DNA from: CALHVX01 sp051027215
GTDB lineage: Bacteria; Pseudomonadota; Gammaproteobacteria; Pseudomonadales; Azotimanducaceae
Assembly: GCA_051027215.1 (NCBI GenBank)
Contig: JBPCXR010000046.1
Location: 1-64,000 of the forward strand
Reading direction: 5' to 3'
Length of the DNA: 64,000 bases
The notes under the pieces are model-generated. The model had not been told where the DNA came from. It did no database searches and saw only the letters and a program-made list of their open reading frames with translations. The position numbers and the translations under genes are program-made. Shown piece by piece: positions 46,697 to 54,530 of this stretch (its first letter is position 1; the number at the start of each line of letters is the position of its first letter).

Positions 46697-47710
46697 CTAA
46701 GGTGCGTCACCGCTGGCTGCACGCCGGTGCGTCTGCAACTGCTGCCAAGCTTTTGGGGTGACAAAACCCTCGTCCACTAAGGCTTCGTTGGCAACGTCAG
46801 CCAAGCGCTGAAACTCCGCCAGAGCCGGATCTTCGGGGCGAGTAAATACCAAACCTTGGGCTTTTAGCACGCTTAACGCTTGTTCGTGATCGTCGCGACT
46901 GCGAGTATTCACCTGCGCCGTAGCGCGTGCCATGATTTCTCGCACCAGCGCCTGATCACCTGCGTCGATCTTCTTAAACTGCTTCTGCGAGACAACCAGC
47001 AGCCCGTAGGTATAGAGCAATGGCAGATCCATTACATGGCCAAGCCGGGTATGCCACTGCAGAGTGAGAGTACCAACCGGTGGTGCCGCAATGGTATCGA
47101 TCAGACCCGTCTGCAGCCCGGCGAGCACATCGCCAATGGCCAACGGAATGGGCGCAATGCCAAATGCCTGCAGCGCTTTTGCCGAGGCCAGGTCGCCGTC
47201 TGGCACCCAGTTCTTCCGCTCTCGCACGGCTACAACGTTGCTAATGGGTTCCTGAGACATCGCGTAGGCGTAACCGATCTCGGCAAAGCCGAACCCCACG
47301 TATCCTGCAGCTTCGAGTCCCTGCATTAAGGAGGTGTCCATCTTCGAACGCACATAGTCCAGCTCGGCGGCTGAGGAGAATACCAACGGCAATCCGTAGA
47401 TCTGCAGATCGGGATAAAACTGCGCCAACACGCCTACCGTCATAACCCCGCCGTGCAGGCTACCTACCCGCATCTTTCGCAAGACAGTTTTGTCATCACC
47501 CTGAACGCCGCCTGGATAAAATTTCAGCTTCACTCGGCCCTGCGTAGCGCTAGCTACCTCAGCCCCTGCTGCGCGTAAGGTTTTCATCCAGGTGGAGCCA
47601 TCTGGGGAAACCGTGGCGATTTTCAGGGTCACAGCGCCGACGCTGCCGCTCAACATCACACCGATCAGCAGGCACAGTAACGACCGCAATCGCCCTTTAA
47701 AAATACTCAT
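46697..47710 (-). CDS. dctP: TRAP substrate-binding protein (DctP family, TatP-like)
   Basis: A 337-residue periplasmic solute-binding protein with a signal peptide ending near GSVGAVTLK. Domain blocks are LKIATVSPDGSTWMKTLRAAG, KLKFYPGGVQGDDKTVLRKMRVG, LPLVFSSAAELDYVRSKMD, GIAPIPLAIGDVLAGLQTGLIDTI, and PLLYTYGLLVVSQKQF. The subgroup found together with TatT is thought to bind hydrophobic molecules. The Arg that binds carboxylates in most DctP proteins could not be placed with certainty. Overlaps tatT by 14 nt. Confidence 0.9.
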   Translation of the reverse strand: MSIFKGRLRSLLCLLIGVMLSGSVGAVTLKIATVSPDGSTWMKTLRAAGAEVASATQGRVKLKFYPGGVQGDDKTVLRKMRVGSLHGGVMTVGVLAQFYPDLQIYGLPLVFSSAAELDYVRSKMDTSLMQGLEAAGYVGFGFAEIGYAYAMSQEPISNVVAVRERKNWVPDGDLASAKALQAFGIAPIPLAIGDVLAGLQTGLIDTIAAPPVGTLTLQWHTRLGHVMDLPLLYTYGLLVVSQKQFKKIDAGDQALVREIMARATAQVNTRSRDDHEQALSVLKAQGLVFTRPEDPALAEFQRLADVANEALVDEGFVTPKAWQQLQTHRRAASGDAP

Positions 47711-48602
47711 CAGCGCTCTCCAGCAAATCCTGTGCCCGATTCTGAGCCAGGGTGTTCATCAATGTTAGGTCAGGCTGCACTGGATCGGCGCTTAGCACCT
47801 CCTGCAACAGGCGATCATGCAAAGGTCGATCGAATACGCCACGAGCGTAGGCCTGTGCATAAAACACTTTGGCCATAAGATTGCGCCCGTCCGAAGCCGT
47901 CAGCGCCGCCTCGAAATGGCCTTTTGCCAATTCTGGCTTACCCCCCACTGAAGGCGGCAACAGCATCTCCAACACCCCCATATACAGCTGGGCGTTGCCC
48001 AGCTCGAAGCTCGGGCTGAGTTCCAGCACCCGGGCAACCAGCGCTTTGACCCGGCCAAGCTCAGCCACCGCCGCTAGGTCGTCGGCATGAGCTTGCAACC
48101 AGCCCGCCCAGCTGGTCGCAAACCCATAAACTAACGGCACATCTTTCGCTCTTAGCCGTGCCAACCATTGCTCGTACTCGGGAAAGGGCTGACTGCGTAG
48201 CTGACAAGCGTTGCGCAAGCCCAAACACACTGAACGTTCAGCCATTCGCAAGGCTTTTAGACTCAGCAGCTGCGCACGTTCCGGGTCGTTAACGAACGCA
48301 GATGCATAGGCTCCGTTTAACTCGGCGGCCTGACTCAGTAGCACCTCGTTGCGTGGATCTTCACCGAGCAGTGCATCGATCAATAACAAGTACGCGGGGG
48401 CCCCCTGACGCACTGTTTCGAGATCCTGGCTGTTTAGGATCGCATCCGACAGATCCGCAGCTAGGTCTTCTGTGATCGAGTTGATGACTGTGGTGCAGCC
48501 GCTGCTAGCTAGCAGCAGCCATGGCAACAAGTATCGCAATGCACCAAAGCCTAGGCACTTTTGCTTCCGAACACTTTTTCCTTGAACAAGCGCTATCATC
48601 AT
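47697..48602 (-). CDS. TatT TRAP-associated TPR lipoprotein
   Basis: A 301-residue lipoprotein (lipobox LASSGC) of the TatT family. TatT of Treponema pallidum is a trimer of TPR subunits that binds the TRAP substrate-binding protein TatP. Recognisable parts are SQAAELNGAYASAFVN, VYGFATSWAGWLQAH, RVLELSPSFELGNAQLYMGVL, and AKVFYAQAYARGVFDRPLHDRLLQE near the end. It is first in the run with dctP, dctQ and dctM, with a 14-nt overlap on dctP. Only 41 nt separate it from the redoxin gene upstream. Confidence 0.87.
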   Translation of the reverse strand: MMIALVQGKSVRKQKCLGFGALRYLLPWLLLASSGCTTVINSITEDLAADLSDAILNSQDLETVRQGAPAYLLLIDALLGEDPRNEVLLSQAAELNGAYASAFVNDPERAQLLSLKALRMAERSVCLGLRNACQLRSQPFPEYEQWLARLRAKDVPLVYGFATSWAGWLQAHADDLAAVAELGRVKALVARVLELSPSFELGNAQLYMGVLEMLLPPSVGGKPELAKGHFEAALTASDGRNLMAKVFYAQAYARGVFDRPLHDRLLQEVLSADPVQPDLTLMNTLAQNRAQDLLESADEYF

Positions 48603-48643
48603 TGCTTACGAACTGGCCGGTTCGATATCTACGCCACTGCGGG

Positions 48644-49270
48644 CTAACGGCCTGCCGCTGCCTCCACGATAGGGCCCGTGCTAGCCACATGGGCTTCAAT
48701 TGCCGCCATGATGTCTTCGAACGGCGGTCTTTCTCGGTAGCCGGGTACTGCAAACTTATGCCGCACAACACCGGCAGTATCAATCAGCAATATGCCAGGA
48801 TGGGGGATACCATAGCCACGGTGGCCTGGCTCGTATTCTTCGTTCAGCACGCCATAAGCTTTAACGTGCTGCGCCTGCGCATCGCGCAACAACGGATAGG
48901 GCAATTTCTCTGTGCTGTGAAAGCCTTCCAAAATGTCGAGAGAGTCGTAGCTCATGGCAGCTACCTGCACGCCCGCAGCCTGGTACTTGGGAGTCCACTC
49001 AGCCAATTGAACCAACTGGCGCTTGCAGAAGGGTCACCAGTCCGCCGAACGCACCAGAACCAGGAGCAGACCCTCGCGACCAATGAGGTCACCCAGCTGC
49101 ACGCGCGTACCCGAGTGATCCTGGGCATCTAACATTGGCAATTGGGCACCAAGGTCCGGGCCCCAGGCGTCACTGTAGTTTTGGCCCTGTGCTGAGCTGG
49201 ATGACGCAGCGAACAGCCCTAGCAGACAACCCAGCAGCGCGACGAACTTAGCGTTGGACAGGTTCTTCAA
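48644..49270 (-). CDS. redoxin-domain selenoprotein (in-frame TGA at 49034-49036)
   Basis: A 208-codon reading frame interrupted by one TGA at codon 79. The first 78 residues carry a signal peptide and the redoxin N-part (LPMLDAQDHSGTRVQLGD..LLVLVRSADW); the next codon is TGA, followed in frame by PFCKRQLVQLAEW and a full AhpC/TSA-type remainder (GYGIPHPGILLIDTAGVVRH). Proteins of this kind normally read DWCPFCK here, so the TGA takes the first cysteine of the CxxC pair, giving UxxC. A stem-loop right after it (49002-49020) fits a bacterial SECIS. A Sec-containing periplasmic thiol oxidoreductase is the simplest reading; a nonsense pseudogene is the alternative. It overlaps the CHAD-like gene by 23 nt. 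Confidence 0.8.
49002..49020 (-). promoter_or_regulatory. putative bacterial SECIS stem-loop
   Basis: On the minus strand GCCAGTT (49020-49014) pairs with AATTGGC (49008-49002), seven pairs including one G-T(U) pair, enclosing loop GGTTC. The stem starts 13 nt after the in-frame TGA and the loop begins 21 nt after it, within the 16-37 nt known for bacterial SECIS elements. The loop opens with GG, matching the requirement for a guanosine among the first two loop bases that SelB recognises. Confidence 0.7.
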
Positions 49271-50396
49271 CGGTGATCTCTCCGAGATGGTTTGTTTCGC
49301 CTGCAGCTTGGGCTGCGCTGAGCGTGTCGAGATGGCTGTCTGACAGTATTAACGGCTTGCCGTCCGCGGCTGACAGGTCTTTCGCGATACCGCGCAAAAA
49401 GACCTTTGGCTTCAAGCCGTAGGCGAGCGAAATCAGTTTTTCTGTACGTTGGGCCTGCACCCCGGCGCGAGCCTGCACTGCTTGCTGGGCTCTTTGCTGC
49501 ACCTTCACCAATCGATCGCTACGCAAGTCCATGGCGAACAGTCGTTGCTCAAACGCAGATAGATCCAAGCGCCGGCGTAGGTTTCGCTCTAAGCGCTGTA
49601 AATACCAAAGCTGCTTCGCATACTGTTCAGACAATCCTGGGCGCAGAAGTTCCAACTGGGCGACGTTTTGCGCCACCAGGGTCAGTAGTCGCGATAGGTG
49701 CTTATCGTTTGCCTGGCTTTGGTCCATGCGCCGACCAAGGCGGCGCGGCCGGCGATAGCTGGTTTTGAGGGCCTCGAGAATGGGTTCAGACTCCCCGGCG
49801 TCGACCTGATCAACAGCCTCTTGCCAGGCGCCCGCGTCCTGCTCCAGAAGCTCTAACAGGCGGTCGCGATCGATCGCCGACACTTGCCGTACGCGCTTGC
49901 TGCTCACCCATTGGTCCATCACCTCTCGCAAAGCTGCGCGGCGTTTGGGATCTGCCGTCTGCTCCAGCAGTTCTTTCGCCGCGCGGCCGGTACCAGAGCC
50001 CGGTGGGATCAGTCGTTCGATGTGTTTAACTCGTGCCAACGCCGCCTTAGCTAAAGAGCCTGCTGCAGTGCCGCGCAGCAGCCGCCAGTGGCTCCCTAAG
50101 CGCGTCACGCAACGCCGTAAAGCCAGCATCTCCTGATCGCTCAAGACAGTTTCCGTAGCGCTTGCCGGACGCTGCCCTGCAGCCACAACAGCGCCGGCTC
50201 CGACGGCACGCCTACCTCGTTGCAGCGCCAGAAAACGCAAGCAACGACTGTTTACCAGCAAAGCATCGCCCAGCAATAAATCGACAAGACCTAGCGTCTT
50301 GAAACGCAGCTCGCTGCGCCGCGGCAAACTTCCATAGCTGTCTACGCGTTCCTCTGGCGGACGCGTAAACGGTGAATTCGAGTTCCTATTGGCCAC
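49248..50396 (-). CDS. CHAD-like helical protein
   Basis: A 382-residue, very basic helical protein. Parts such as RCVTRLGSHWRLLRGTAAGS and QLWYLQRLERNLRRRLDLSAF resemble CHAD (conserved histidine alpha-helical) domains, which bind polyphosphate, but the key histidines are not clearly all present, so this is tentative. N-terminal RPPEERVDSYGSLPRRSELRF is unlike a signal peptide; a hydrophobic segment is not seen. It overlaps the selenoprotein gene by 23 nt and starts the minus-strand run that continues to hpnN. Confidence 0.5.
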   Translation of the reverse strand: MANRNSNSPFTRPPEERVDSYGSLPRRSELRFKTLGLVDLLLGDALLVNSRCLRFLALQRGRRAVGAGAVVAAGQRPASATETVLSDQEMLALRRCVTRLGSHWRLLRGTAAGSLAKAALARVKHIERLIPPGSGTGRAAKELLEQTADPKRRAALREVMDQWVSSKRVRQVSAIDRDRLLELLEQDAGAWQEAVDQVDAGESEPILEALKTSYRRPRRLGRRMDQSQANDKHLSRLLTLVAQNVAQLELLRPGLSEQYAKQLWYLQRLERNLRRRLDLSAFEQRLFAMDLRSDRLVKVQQRAQQAVQARAGVQAQRTEKLISLAYGLKPKVFLRGIAKDLSAADGKPLILSDSHLDTLSAAQAAGETNHLGEITVEEPVQR

Positions 50397-50513
50397 CCTC
50401 AGCTTTCCTTGAGCTCACTTCCGACTGTTCTAAGGGATCTCTTGGTGGTTCGCCGGTCACCGGCATCTCACACACCCCTTGCTATTTCTTGCTCTCTGGC
50501 TGTCTTTCTAACA

Positions 50514-50562
50514 GTCCGAAGTTTCTTTTTTCGACCTTAGTATAAGTTACCATCTTTCGGAC
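50514..50562. promoter_or_regulatory. possible operator: 7-bp inverted repeat around a -10-like box
   Basis: GTCCGAA (50514-50520) and TTCGGAC (50556-50562) are inverted copies whose starts are 42 bp apart, about four helical turns. Between them lies AT-rich sequence with TATAAG at 50541-50546, a possible -10 box for the enoyl-CoA hydratase-like gene at 50590. The 193-nt region from 50397 lies between divergent genes. No other signal is clear. Confidence 0.3.
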
Positions 50563-50589
50563 CTAAATGACTGTTTTGCATGGATCATT

Positions 50590-51372
50590 ATGAGCGCCGA
50601 ATCCTTGGTATTGACCGATATTAACGATGGCGTAGCCATCGTTACCCTAAATCGCCCCGAGGCGTTAAACGCCCTATCCAGCGGGTTGCGGAACGCCATC
50701 ATCGAGACATTCCAGCGGCTCTCCAGGGATGAGTCAGTAGGGGTTATCGTCCTCACCGGAGCTGGCAGAGCATTCACCGTGGGCCTCGATCTGAAAGAAC
50801 TGGGCGGTGAACAAGCCCAAGACGCCAAACCCTCGCCATTGAACTTGCTCGAAGTGCTGGCCGCCGTCCCGCAACCAATCATCGGCGCAATCAACGGCTA
50901 TGCGATTACTGGAGGGTTCGAACTCGCGTTAATGTGTGACTTCTTGATTGCCGCGCCCAGCGCCAGTTTTGCCGACACTCATGCCCGGGTCGGCGTAGTC
51001 CCAGGTTGGGGCCTGTCGCAGCGCCTGCCCAGACTGATCGGTATTAATCGCGCCAAAGAACTGTCACTGACCGGCAACTATCTCAGTGCAGAGCAAGCCG
51101 AAAGCTGGGGTTTGGTAAATCGGGTGGTTGCGGCCAACCAACTTTTGCCCACCTGTCTGGAATTGGCCCAAGATATCCTCAGCACTGACCCAGCCACCCG
51201 TGGCGAAATCAAACGCATTATGGACGCCGGTTGGCAACAGACCCTCGAAACCGGCATTGCGCTGGAAGCCGAAGCCAGCCGGGACCATGGTCGCCGGCAA
51301 CGACCAGAAGCAGCGGTCGCGGCGCGCCGAGACGCAATCCAGAGCCGTGGCCGCGAACAATCGAAACAGTAG
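50590..51372 (+). CDS. enoyl-CoA hydratase/isomerase family protein
   Basis: A 260-residue crotonase. VAIVTLNRPEALNALSS starts the domain; GRAFTVGLDLKEL and GYAITGGFELALMCDFLIA hold the oxyanion hole and the first catalytic glutamate (GGFELA). The second block is ADTHARVGVVPGWGLSQRLP, where Ala-Arg replaces the usual Pro-Glu, a form common in the EchA branch. Probably a hydratase of limited type or an isomerase. Divergent from the CHAD-like gene, convergent with glucokinase across 14 nt. Confidence 0.88.
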   Translation: MSAESLVLTDINDGVAIVTLNRPEALNALSSGLRNAIIETFQRLSRDESVGVIVLTGAGRAFTVGLDLKELGGEQAQDAKPSPLNLLEVLAAVPQPIIGAINGYAITGGFELALMCDFLIAAPSASFADTHARVGVVPGWGLSQRLPRLIGINRAKELSLTGNYLSAEQAESWGLVNRVVAANQLLPTCLELAQDILSTDPATRGEIKRIMDAGWQQTLETGIALEAEASRDHGRRQRPEAAVAARRDAIQSRGREQSKQ

Positions 51373-51386
51373 CTCCGGGAGATTTG

Positions 51387-52460
51387 TCAGAGCCAAAGCC
51401 GGCGACTGGCAACGGCCGCACCGAGTAGCCCAGGGTGCTCGTCGGCCACCAGGTACAGGGGAATGCCCGAAACCCATTCCGTAAGCGCACCACGCTCTTC
51501 GAATCGGCGTCGCAGCGGACTTTGCTTGGCGACATCCAACAACCTTGGAACGATGCCGCCAGCAATATAAACCCCGCCGCGAGCGTAGCCCGTTAGCGCC
51601 AGGTTTCCCGCTGCCGCGCCAAGAAAACTGAAGAACAGCTCCAGGGTCTGGTGGCACAGGGGCACTTGTGCATCAGCGGCAGCAGCGGTGATCCAAGCCG
51701 GGCTAACCGAGCTGTCCGCAGCAGCGGCGTTGTCTCCCCAAATCGTCGCTAAGGTCCGGTACAGCAACACCAAACCCGGTCCGGAGAGCACTGTCTCCCA
51801 GCACACGTGGTCGAGGCTCTGCTGCAGGAGCGCTAACACCTCTGCTTCCAAAGGACTGCTGGGGGCGAGATCCGCATAACCACCCTCGGACGGCAAGATG
51901 CGCCAACCCAGCGGATCCGCCGGCTCGGGAAGACACAAACTCATGCCCAGACCGCTGCCTGGACCTAGTACCGCACGCATCTGCTCTGCAACTGGGGTGC
52001 CACCCAATTGGTGCAGCTTGCGAAAAAATGGAACAGCGTGGGCCAGCGCGTAGAAATCGTTGAGCAACAACACCGGTAATGCACTACCGCGCTGCAGATC
52101 TGCCGCCCGTAGGGCCAAACTGCCATTGGTAATACGACCGTTGCCATCAATCACCGGCCCTGCCAGAGCCAGGCACAAGCCATCTAGCGCAGTGAAGTCA
52201 TAGCGGCTGGCAAGTAACGGCAGCAGCGAGGCACCGTCACCAAGATCCTGGGTGGGTAAGATCTGCACATCAGTTATGGAACCATCGCCGGGCGTAAGCG
52301 CAAAGCGCGCATTGGTTGCGCCGATATCGGCCAGCAGGCAGCGCTGCTGCGGCCGCTCTTCAGTGCGCTCTTGATTAAGAGGTTTCGTAATCGAAGGCTC
52401 CTTATTTGCGGACTCTTTATTTGCGGACTCTTTTTCTGAGGACTCTTTTTCTGAGGACAT
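51387..52460 (-). CDS. glk: glucokinase with repeat-coded N-terminal extension
   Basis: A 357-residue bacterial glucokinase (phosphorylates glucose with ATP). The phosphate 1 motif is LLADIGATNARFAL near residue 45; GLCLALAGPVIDGNGRITNG, VLLLNDFYALAHAVPF, LGPGSGLGMSLCLP, LPSEGGYADLAP, and GGVYIAGGIVPRLLD follow in order. The first 40 residues are not part of the enzyme and contain four 5-residue repeats (SSEKE, SSEKE, SANKE, SANKE). The core is normal (about 320 aa). The ATG at 52460 is the only ATG before the core. Divergent from an LLM oxidoreductase. Confidence 0.92.
   Translation of the reverse strand: MSSEKESSEKESANKESANKEPSITKPLNQERTEERPQQRCLLADIGATNARFALTPGDGSITDVQILPTQDLGDGASLLPLLASRYDFTALDGLCLALAGPVIDGNGRITNGSLALRAADLQRGSALPVLLLNDFYALAHAVPFFRKLHQLGGTPVAEQMRAVLGPGSGLGMSLCLPEPADPLGWRILPSEGGYADLAPSSPLEAEVLALLQQSLDHVCWETVLSGPGLVLLYRTLATIWGDNAAAADSSVSPAWITAAAADAQVPLCHQTLELFFSFLGAAAGNLALTGYARGGVYIAGGIVPRLLDVAKQSPLRRRFEERGALTEWVSGIPLYLVADEHPGLLGAAVASRRLWL
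52398..52457 (-). repeat. four tandem 15-bp repeats in glk 5' end
   Basis: On the minus strand, two exact copies of TCCTCAGAAAAAGAG are followed by TCCGCAAATAAAGAG and TCCGCAAATAAGGAG. Each unit is five codons, so gain or loss of a unit keeps the frame. They encode the charged N-terminal extension of glucokinase right after the start codon. Confidence 0.95.
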
Positions 52461-52533
52461 GGCGCGCCGTAGTTACCTATACTCGATTATTGAACAAAGA
52501 CCCAACCATTGCCGCAAGTCAGGTGTTTCGCTC

Positions 52534-53481
52534 ATGACCATCAGCGCCGGTCTCGGCATCGCCAATTTTCCTTTCGCTGACACCGCCGAGTTTTGGCGCT
52601 GGGTTGATCTTTGCGACAGCGGCGGCGTAGACAGCCTTTGGCAAAGCGATCGCCTGATCAGCCAAGACGATCACCTGGAATGCATAAGCGTGATGGCTGC
52701 ACTTGCTGGACGTACACGGCGACTGAAGTTTGGCATGAATGTCGCAAGTCTAGGACTGCGTGATCCGGTCCTGACTGCAAAGGCCTGCGCCACCATCGAC
52801 TTTCTAAGCGACGGCCGATTACTGCCGGCCTTCGGAGTCGGCAGCGCCCGCTCTAAAGATTTCAGCGCATCGGGTACGCCAACAGCAGGCCGAGGCCAAA
52901 GAGCAAACGAAGGGGTACAAATTCTGTCGCGGCTGTGGTCCGAGTCCATAGTCGATTTCGACGGCGAGGTTTATCAACTTAAGGGTGCGAGCATCGCCCC
53001 TCGACCAGTCCAACAACCGTTACCCCTGTGGCTAGGCGGCAGCTCCAAAGCTGCCATTGAGCGCACTGCGCGGTGGGCTACCGGTTGGCAAGCAGGGATC
53101 GAATCGCCCGAGCAGGTTGCACCCGTGGTCCGCGCAATAAAAGCCCGTTTAACAGAGATCGGCCGCACGATTGACGAAGACCACTATGGCGCTGGCTTTG
53201 CGTTTCGTTTCGGCTCGCCGACCGACCCTGTGGTCCAGCAGTACCGCAACTTCATCGAAAAGCTGCTCGGCAAACCGGCGGATGGCTTTGTGGCCGCCGG
53301 CGGCGTTGAGGAGATTCTCGGGCTCATGAGCGCCTTTCATCAGGCCGGCATCCACAAGTTCATTCTGCGACCAATTGGTAAAGATGGCGCTGACGTGCTT
53401 GAGCAAACTCGCCACTTCATTGCAGAACTGCTACCGCAGCTGCATCGTCTCGCAGACTCCCAACCGGCGGTTGCGACCTAG
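52534..53481 (+). CDS. luciferase-like (LLM) flavin/F420 oxidoreductase
   Basis: About 315 residues, TIM-barrel LLM oxidoreductase. GLGIANFPFADTAEFWRWVD at the N-terminus, SLWQSDRL, GRTRRLKFGMNVASLGLRDP, and IDFLSDGRLLPAFGVGSARSKD are typical of bacterial-luciferase-like enzymes, many of which use F420 and the rest FMN. ATG 52534 opens directly at the first strand; ATG 52459 would overlap the glk start and adds a non-conserved leader. Neighbouring F420 genes make F420 a likely cofactor. Ends in a 4-nt convergent overlap with the second LLM gene. Confidence 0.88.
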   Translation: MTISAGLGIANFPFADTAEFWRWVDLCDSGGVDSLWQSDRLISQDDHLECISVMAALAGRTRRLKFGMNVASLGLRDPVLTAKACATIDFLSDGRLLPAFGVGSARSKDFSASGTPTAGRGQRANEGVQILSRLWSESIVDFDGEVYQLKGASIAPRPVQQPLPLWLGGSSKAAIERTARWATGWQAGIESPEQVAPVVRAIKARLTEIGRTIDEDHYGAGFAFRFGSPTDPVVQQYRNFIEKLLGKPADGFVAAGGVEEILGLMSAFHQAGIHKFILRPIGKDGADVLEQTRHFIAELLPQLHRLADSQPAVAT

Positions 53482-54392
53482 TCCAAGGCGGAGCCGAGAA
53501 ACTCCAACGTGCGGGTATAAGCGCCGGGTTCGACGTCTGCAATGGCCCCGTTGAAGTGGGTCACGCCCATGTCCCGCAACCGCGCAAGCCCGGCACGAAG
53601 AGTTTGCTCATCGCCAACCATAGCCACGTCAGCTGGGCCCGCAACACCCTCCCGATCCAACATGGCTCGGTAGCTTGGCAGCTGACCATAGATCGTCAGC
53701 GACTCAGCGATCTTTGCTTTTGCACCTTCAACATCGCCGGTGAGCACAATGGGGAATCCACCGACCACCTTGGGTTGCGGTTTGCCGGCAGCGTTTGCCG
53801 CTCTGCTGAGCCGCGCAACGATGTGCTGCTCCATGGTATTGGGCCCTACCATCCAGGTATTGGTGCCATCGGCCATCTCACCGGCCAGGCGCAGCATGAC
53901 GGGCCCCAATCCGGCAATCACCACAGGCACGCTTTCGCTGCCCGGCACATCCAAGGTAACGCCCTGTACCTGATATTCATCACCCTTGAATTGCGCAGTT
54001 TCCCCATTTAACAGAGGCATCAGCACCGACAAGTACTCGCGCATATGCCGCGCTGGCTTGTCATAGGACATGCCCAGCATGTCTTCGATAACTACCTTGT
54101 GGGACAAGCCGATGCCCAGGGTAAATCGATTGCCGGTGCAGGCTGCTGCCGTTAACGCTTGTTGCGCGATCGCTGTGGGGTGCCGCGGGTAAGTGGGCGT
54201 CACTGCCGTTCCGAAACCTAGTTCGGGCACCTCTCGTCCCATCACCGCCAAAGTGGTTATGGCATCGAAAGAGAAAATGTTGGCGAGCCAGACATCGTTG
54301 AGACCCGCCTTGGCTGCGGCCTTACCGCGCTCCACCAGATCATCCATCGTCAAACGCGCACCGTCAGATCCAATCATGATTCCCAAGCGCAT
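53478..54392 (-). CDS. F420-dependent LLM oxidoreductase
   Basis: A 304-residue LLM-class oxidoreductase. MRLGIMIGSDGARLTMDDLV, LNDVWLANIFSFDAITTLAVMG, LGFGTAVTPTYPRHPTAIAQQ, FTLGIGLSHKVVIEDMLGMSYD and VVIAGLGPVMLRLAGEMADG closely resemble the F420-dependent branch common in mycobacteria. It is divergent from the NADPH:F420 reductase-like gene at 54531. The substrate is unknown. Length is normal and all blocks are intact. Confidence 0.9.
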   Translation of the reverse strand: MRLGIMIGSDGARLTMDDLVERGKAAAKAGLNDVWLANIFSFDAITTLAVMGREVPELGFGTAVTPTYPRHPTAIAQQALTAAACTGNRFTLGIGLSHKVVIEDMLGMSYDKPARHMREYLSVLMPLLNGETAQFKGDEYQVQGVTLDVPGSESVPVVIAGLGPVMLRLAGEMADGTNTWMVGPNTMEQHIVARLSRAANAAGKPQPKVVGGFPIVLTGDVEGAKAKIAESLTIYGQLPSYRAMLDREGVAGPADVAMVGDEQTLRAGLARLRDMGVTHFNGAIADVEPGAYTRTLEFLGSALD

Positions 54393-54530
54393 AGTGTCTC
54401 CTTTGGCGCAAAGCTCAACGTAAAGTCATAGACCGCAACCCTACCTCATAATCCACGCTACTGGGCGCTGGGTCGGATTACCGGCATAATTCGGCGCTTT
54501 CTTACAGCCCGAACAGACAGGATCAATTGC

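Noticed and set aside
48644..49270. Two separate genes or a dead pseudogene in the redoxin region
   Set aside because: The second half has no ribosome site or ATG at its start, the frame is kept, and the SECIS-like hairpin fits; Sec decoding explains it better, though a nonsense mutation is not excluded.
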